A DNA stretch of 64,000 nt from Argentina anserina. Taxonomy: Eukaryota > Streptophyta > Magnoliopsida > Rosales > Rosaceae. Position 1 is the stretch's first letter. Each line of letters starts with the position of its first letter. Location of the stretch: NCBI RefSeq assembly GCF_933775445.1, contig NW_026089473.1, positions 496,001-560,000 on the forward strand. Direction: 5' to 3'. Below the pieces are notes generated by a model, which made no database searches, had not been told where the DNA came from, and was given only the letters and a program-made list of their open reading frames with translations. Shown one piece after another: positions 61,813 through 64,000 of this stretch. Made by a program: the position numbers and the translations under genes.

Positions 61813-64000
61813 ATGCGAGTTTCTATTGTATTTGAGAGTTTTGCAAGTGTGGGAGTGTGTTTCTTTCAAACTGAGTATCTTTACATCGTTTGCGTATCTT
61901 TACAATTCCAATTGAGTACTTTTTTCATTTCTCGTTTGAGTATCTTTCTGTAAGGCTTTCTGATGCGAGTTTCTTTTGAATTTGAGAGTTTTGCAAGTGT
62001 GGGAGTGTGTTTCTTTCAAACTGAGTATCTTTACATCGTTTGCGTATCTTTACTATTCCAATTGTGTATCTTTGCATCGTTTGCGTATCTTTACTAGTCC
62101 AATTTTGTATCTTTTCATTTCTCGTTTGAGTATCTTTCTGTAAGGCTTCTGATGCGAGTTTCTATTTAATTTGAGAGTTTTGCAAGTGTGGGAGTGTGTT
62201 TCTTTCAAACTGAGTATCTTTACATCGTTTGCGTATGTTTACTATTCCAATTGTGTATCTTTACATTGTTTGCGTATCTTTACTAGTCCAATTGTGTATC
62301 TTTTCATTTCTCGTTTGAGTATCTTTCTGTAAGGCTTCTGATGCGAGTTTCTATTGTATTTGAGAGTTTTGCAAGTGTGGGAGTGTGTTTCTTTCAAACT
62401 GAGTATCTTTACATCGTTTGCGTATGTTTACTATTCCAATTGTGTATCTTTACATCGTTTGCGTATCGTTACTATTCCAATTGTGTATCTTTTCATTTCT
62501 CGTTTGAGTATCTTTCTGTAAGGCTTCTGATGCGAGTTTCTATTGTATTTGAGAGTTTTGCAAGTGTGGGAGTGTGTTTCTTTCAAACTGAGTATCTTTA
62601 CATCGTTTGCGTATGTTTACTATTCCAATTGTGTATCTTTGCATCGTTTGCGTATGTTTACTAGTCCAATTGTGTATCTTTTCATTTCTCGTTTGATTAT
62701 CTTTCTGTAAGGCTTCTGATGCGAGTTTCTATTGTATTTGAGAGTTTTGCAAGTGTGGGAGTGTGTTTCTTTCAAACTGAGTATCTTTACATCGTTTGCG
62801 TATCTTTACAATTCCAATTGAGTACTTTTTTCATTTCTCGTTTGAGTATCTTTCTGTAAGGCTTTCTGATGCGAGTTTCTTTTGAATTTGAGAGTTTTGC
62901 AAGTGTGGGAGTGTGTTTCTTTCAAACTGAGTATCTTTACATCGTTTGCGTATCTTTACTATTCCAATTGTGTATCTTTGCATCGTTTGCGTATCTTTAC
63001 TAGTCCAATTTTGTATCTTTTCATTTCTCGTTTGAGTATCTTTCTGTAAGGCTTCTGATGCGAGTTTCTATTTAATTTGAGAGTTTTGCAAGTGTGGGAG
63101 TGTGTTTCTTTCAAACTGAGTATCTTTACATCGTTTGCGTATGTTTACTATTCCAATTGTGTATCTTTACATCGTTTGCGTATCTTTACTAGTCCAATTG
63201 TGTATCTTTTCATTTCTCGTTTGAGTATCTTTCTGTAAGGCTTCTGATGCGAGTTTCTATTGTATTTGAGAGTTTTGCAAGTGTGGGAGTGTGTTTCTTT
63301 CAAACTGAGTATCTTTACATCGTTTGCGTATGTTTACTATTCCAATTGTGTATCTTTACATCGTTTGCGTATCGTTACTATTCCAATTGTGTATCTTTTC
63401 ATTTCTCGTTTGAGTATCTTTCTGTAAGGCTTCTGATGCGAGTTTCTATTGTATTTGAGAGTTTTGCAAGTGTGGGAGTGTGTTTCTTTCAAACTGAGTA
63501 TCTTTACATCGTTTGCGTATGTTTACTATTCCAATTGTGTATCTTTGCATCGTTTGCGTATCTTTACTAGTCCAATTGTGTATCTTTTCATTTCTCGTTT
63601 GATTATCTTTCTGTAAGGCTTCTGATGCGAGTTTCTATTGTATTTGAGAGTTTTGCAAGTGTGGGAGTGTGTTTCTTTCAAACTGAGTATCTTTACATCG
63701 TTTGCGTATCTTTACAATTCCAATTGAGTACTTTTTTCATTTCTCGTTTGAGTATCTTTCTGTAAGGCTTTCTGATGCGAGTTTCTTTTGAATTTGAGAG
63801 TTTTGCAAGTGTGGGAGTGTGTTTCTTTCAAACTGAGTATCTTTACATCGTTTGCGTATCTTTACTATTCCAATTGTGTATCTTTACATCGTTTGCGTAT
63901 CTTTACTATTCCAATTGTGTATCTTTTCATTTCTCGTTTGAGTATCTTTCTGTAAGGCTTCTGAGGCGAGTTTCTATTGTATTTGAGAGTTTTCCAAGTG
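61813..64000 (+). repeat. Clean five-monomer higher-order repeat, period 906 bp
   Basis: Monomer starts 61813, 61963, 62152, 62341, 62530, then 62719, with steps 150, 189, 189, 189 and 189. The order is repeated from 62719 to 63624 and begins again at 63625. Position-specific marks recur at exactly 906: CGTTTGATTATC before each block (61789, 62695, 63601), GAGTACTTTTTTC, TCTATTTAATTT (62162, 63068) and GTATCGTTAC. The preceding copy (61096-61812) is 717 bases and lacks the monomer with TATTTAATTT. The third copy changes type after about 63870. Confidence 0.9.

Larger units (their letters stand above)
14364..64000 (+). repeat. Right arm of tandem satellite array (same family, other variants)
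   Basis: Roughly 250 monomers of the same family as the left arm, in the same orientation, run from the end of the LTR to the end of the window. Head, 41 bp subrepeats and tail are as in the left arm, with n from 1 to 7. A one-base-longer tail (GGCTTTCTG instead of GGCTTCTG) is very common between 15 and 46 kb. Local variants mark sub-domains: GAGTACCTTT (15-31 kb), GAGTATCATT (29-43 kb), CATTCCTCG (28-35 kb), CAACTGTGTATC (37.5-59 kb) and TTTGCATCG (28-35 kb, then 47.8-63.6 kb). Single-base differences dominate and indels are rare, which suggests ongoing local homogenisation. The array runs off the right end of the window, so its true length is unknown. Confidence 0.97.

Noticed and set aside
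1..64000. Hundreds of open frames of 60-260 codons with repeated sequence such as MRVSIEFESFASVGVCFFQTEYLYIVC
   Set aside because: They are translations of the satellite. The 189 base monomer is a multiple of three, so frames stay open until a CTAGTCC or a frame-shifting 41 base step brings a stop. Overlapping frames on both strands are equally open, and nothing resembles a gene start or domain.
1..64000. CRISPR-like array of regular direct repeats
   Set aside because: Repeats are directly abutting with no unique spacers, and unit lengths and organisation are those of a eukaryotic satellite. No cas genes are present.
1..64000. Telomere repeats, rRNA or tRNA genes
   Set aside because: No TTTAGGG runs, no conserved rRNA segments and no tRNA A/B boxes with cloverleaf potential were seen.
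1..64000. CENP-B-box-like motif in the monomer
   Set aside because: No stretch matches the TTCG....A..CGGG pattern. Centromere function would have to be judged by chromatin data.

Overview
The window is almost entirely plant-type satellite DNA. About 59.6 kb of the 64 kb is a head-to-tail array of one AT-rich, strongly strand-asymmetric repeat. A single 4.4 kb fragment of a long-terminal-repeat (LTR) retrotransposon interrupts it. I see no intact protein-coding gene, rRNA gene, tRNA gene or CRISPR array. The organism is most likely a flowering plant, because the insert reads like the 3' end of a Ty3/gypsy element of the Ogre/Tat/Athila group: a long non-coding 3' region, CAAGTGTGGGG purine tracts, and a roughly 2.2 kb LTR with TGAT...ATCA ends. 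The species and chromosome cannot be named from sequence alone. A centromeric, pericentromeric or other heterochromatic block is the natural setting, but this is inference.

Layout: 1-9956 is the left satellite arm (about 50 monomers). 9957-14363 is the 5'-truncated retroelement, made of an internal 3' region (9957-12170) and a 3' LTR (12171-14363). 14364-64000 is the right satellite arm (roughly 250 monomers). All monomers examined on both sides point the same way.

The satellite is organised on several nested scales. (1) A degenerate unit of about 20 bp starting G-N-GTATCTTT; the 189 bp monomer divides into nine of these. (2) A 41 bp subrepeat made of a 19 bp plus a 22 bp unit, present in 1 to 7 copies per monomer. 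This gives monomer lengths of 107 + 41n: 148, 189, 230, 271, 312, 353 and 394 bp. (3) Higher-order blocks with local periods of 906, 922, 947, 1518, 1596, 2342, 2654, 3489 and 3841 bp, recognised by shared private variants. (4) A left-to-right succession of diagnostic variants: a tail site reads AATTTGTTC before 9.7 kb, AATTTTTTC at 28-46 kb and ACTTTTTTC at 49-64 kb.

The insert lacks a 5' LTR, primer-binding site, gag and pol, so it cannot move by itself. Its LTR keeps a good TATA box (13318-13330) pointing into the right satellite arm, so read-through transcription of satellite is possible. The many 60-260 residue open frames in the array are by-products of repeat length and T-richness, not genes.
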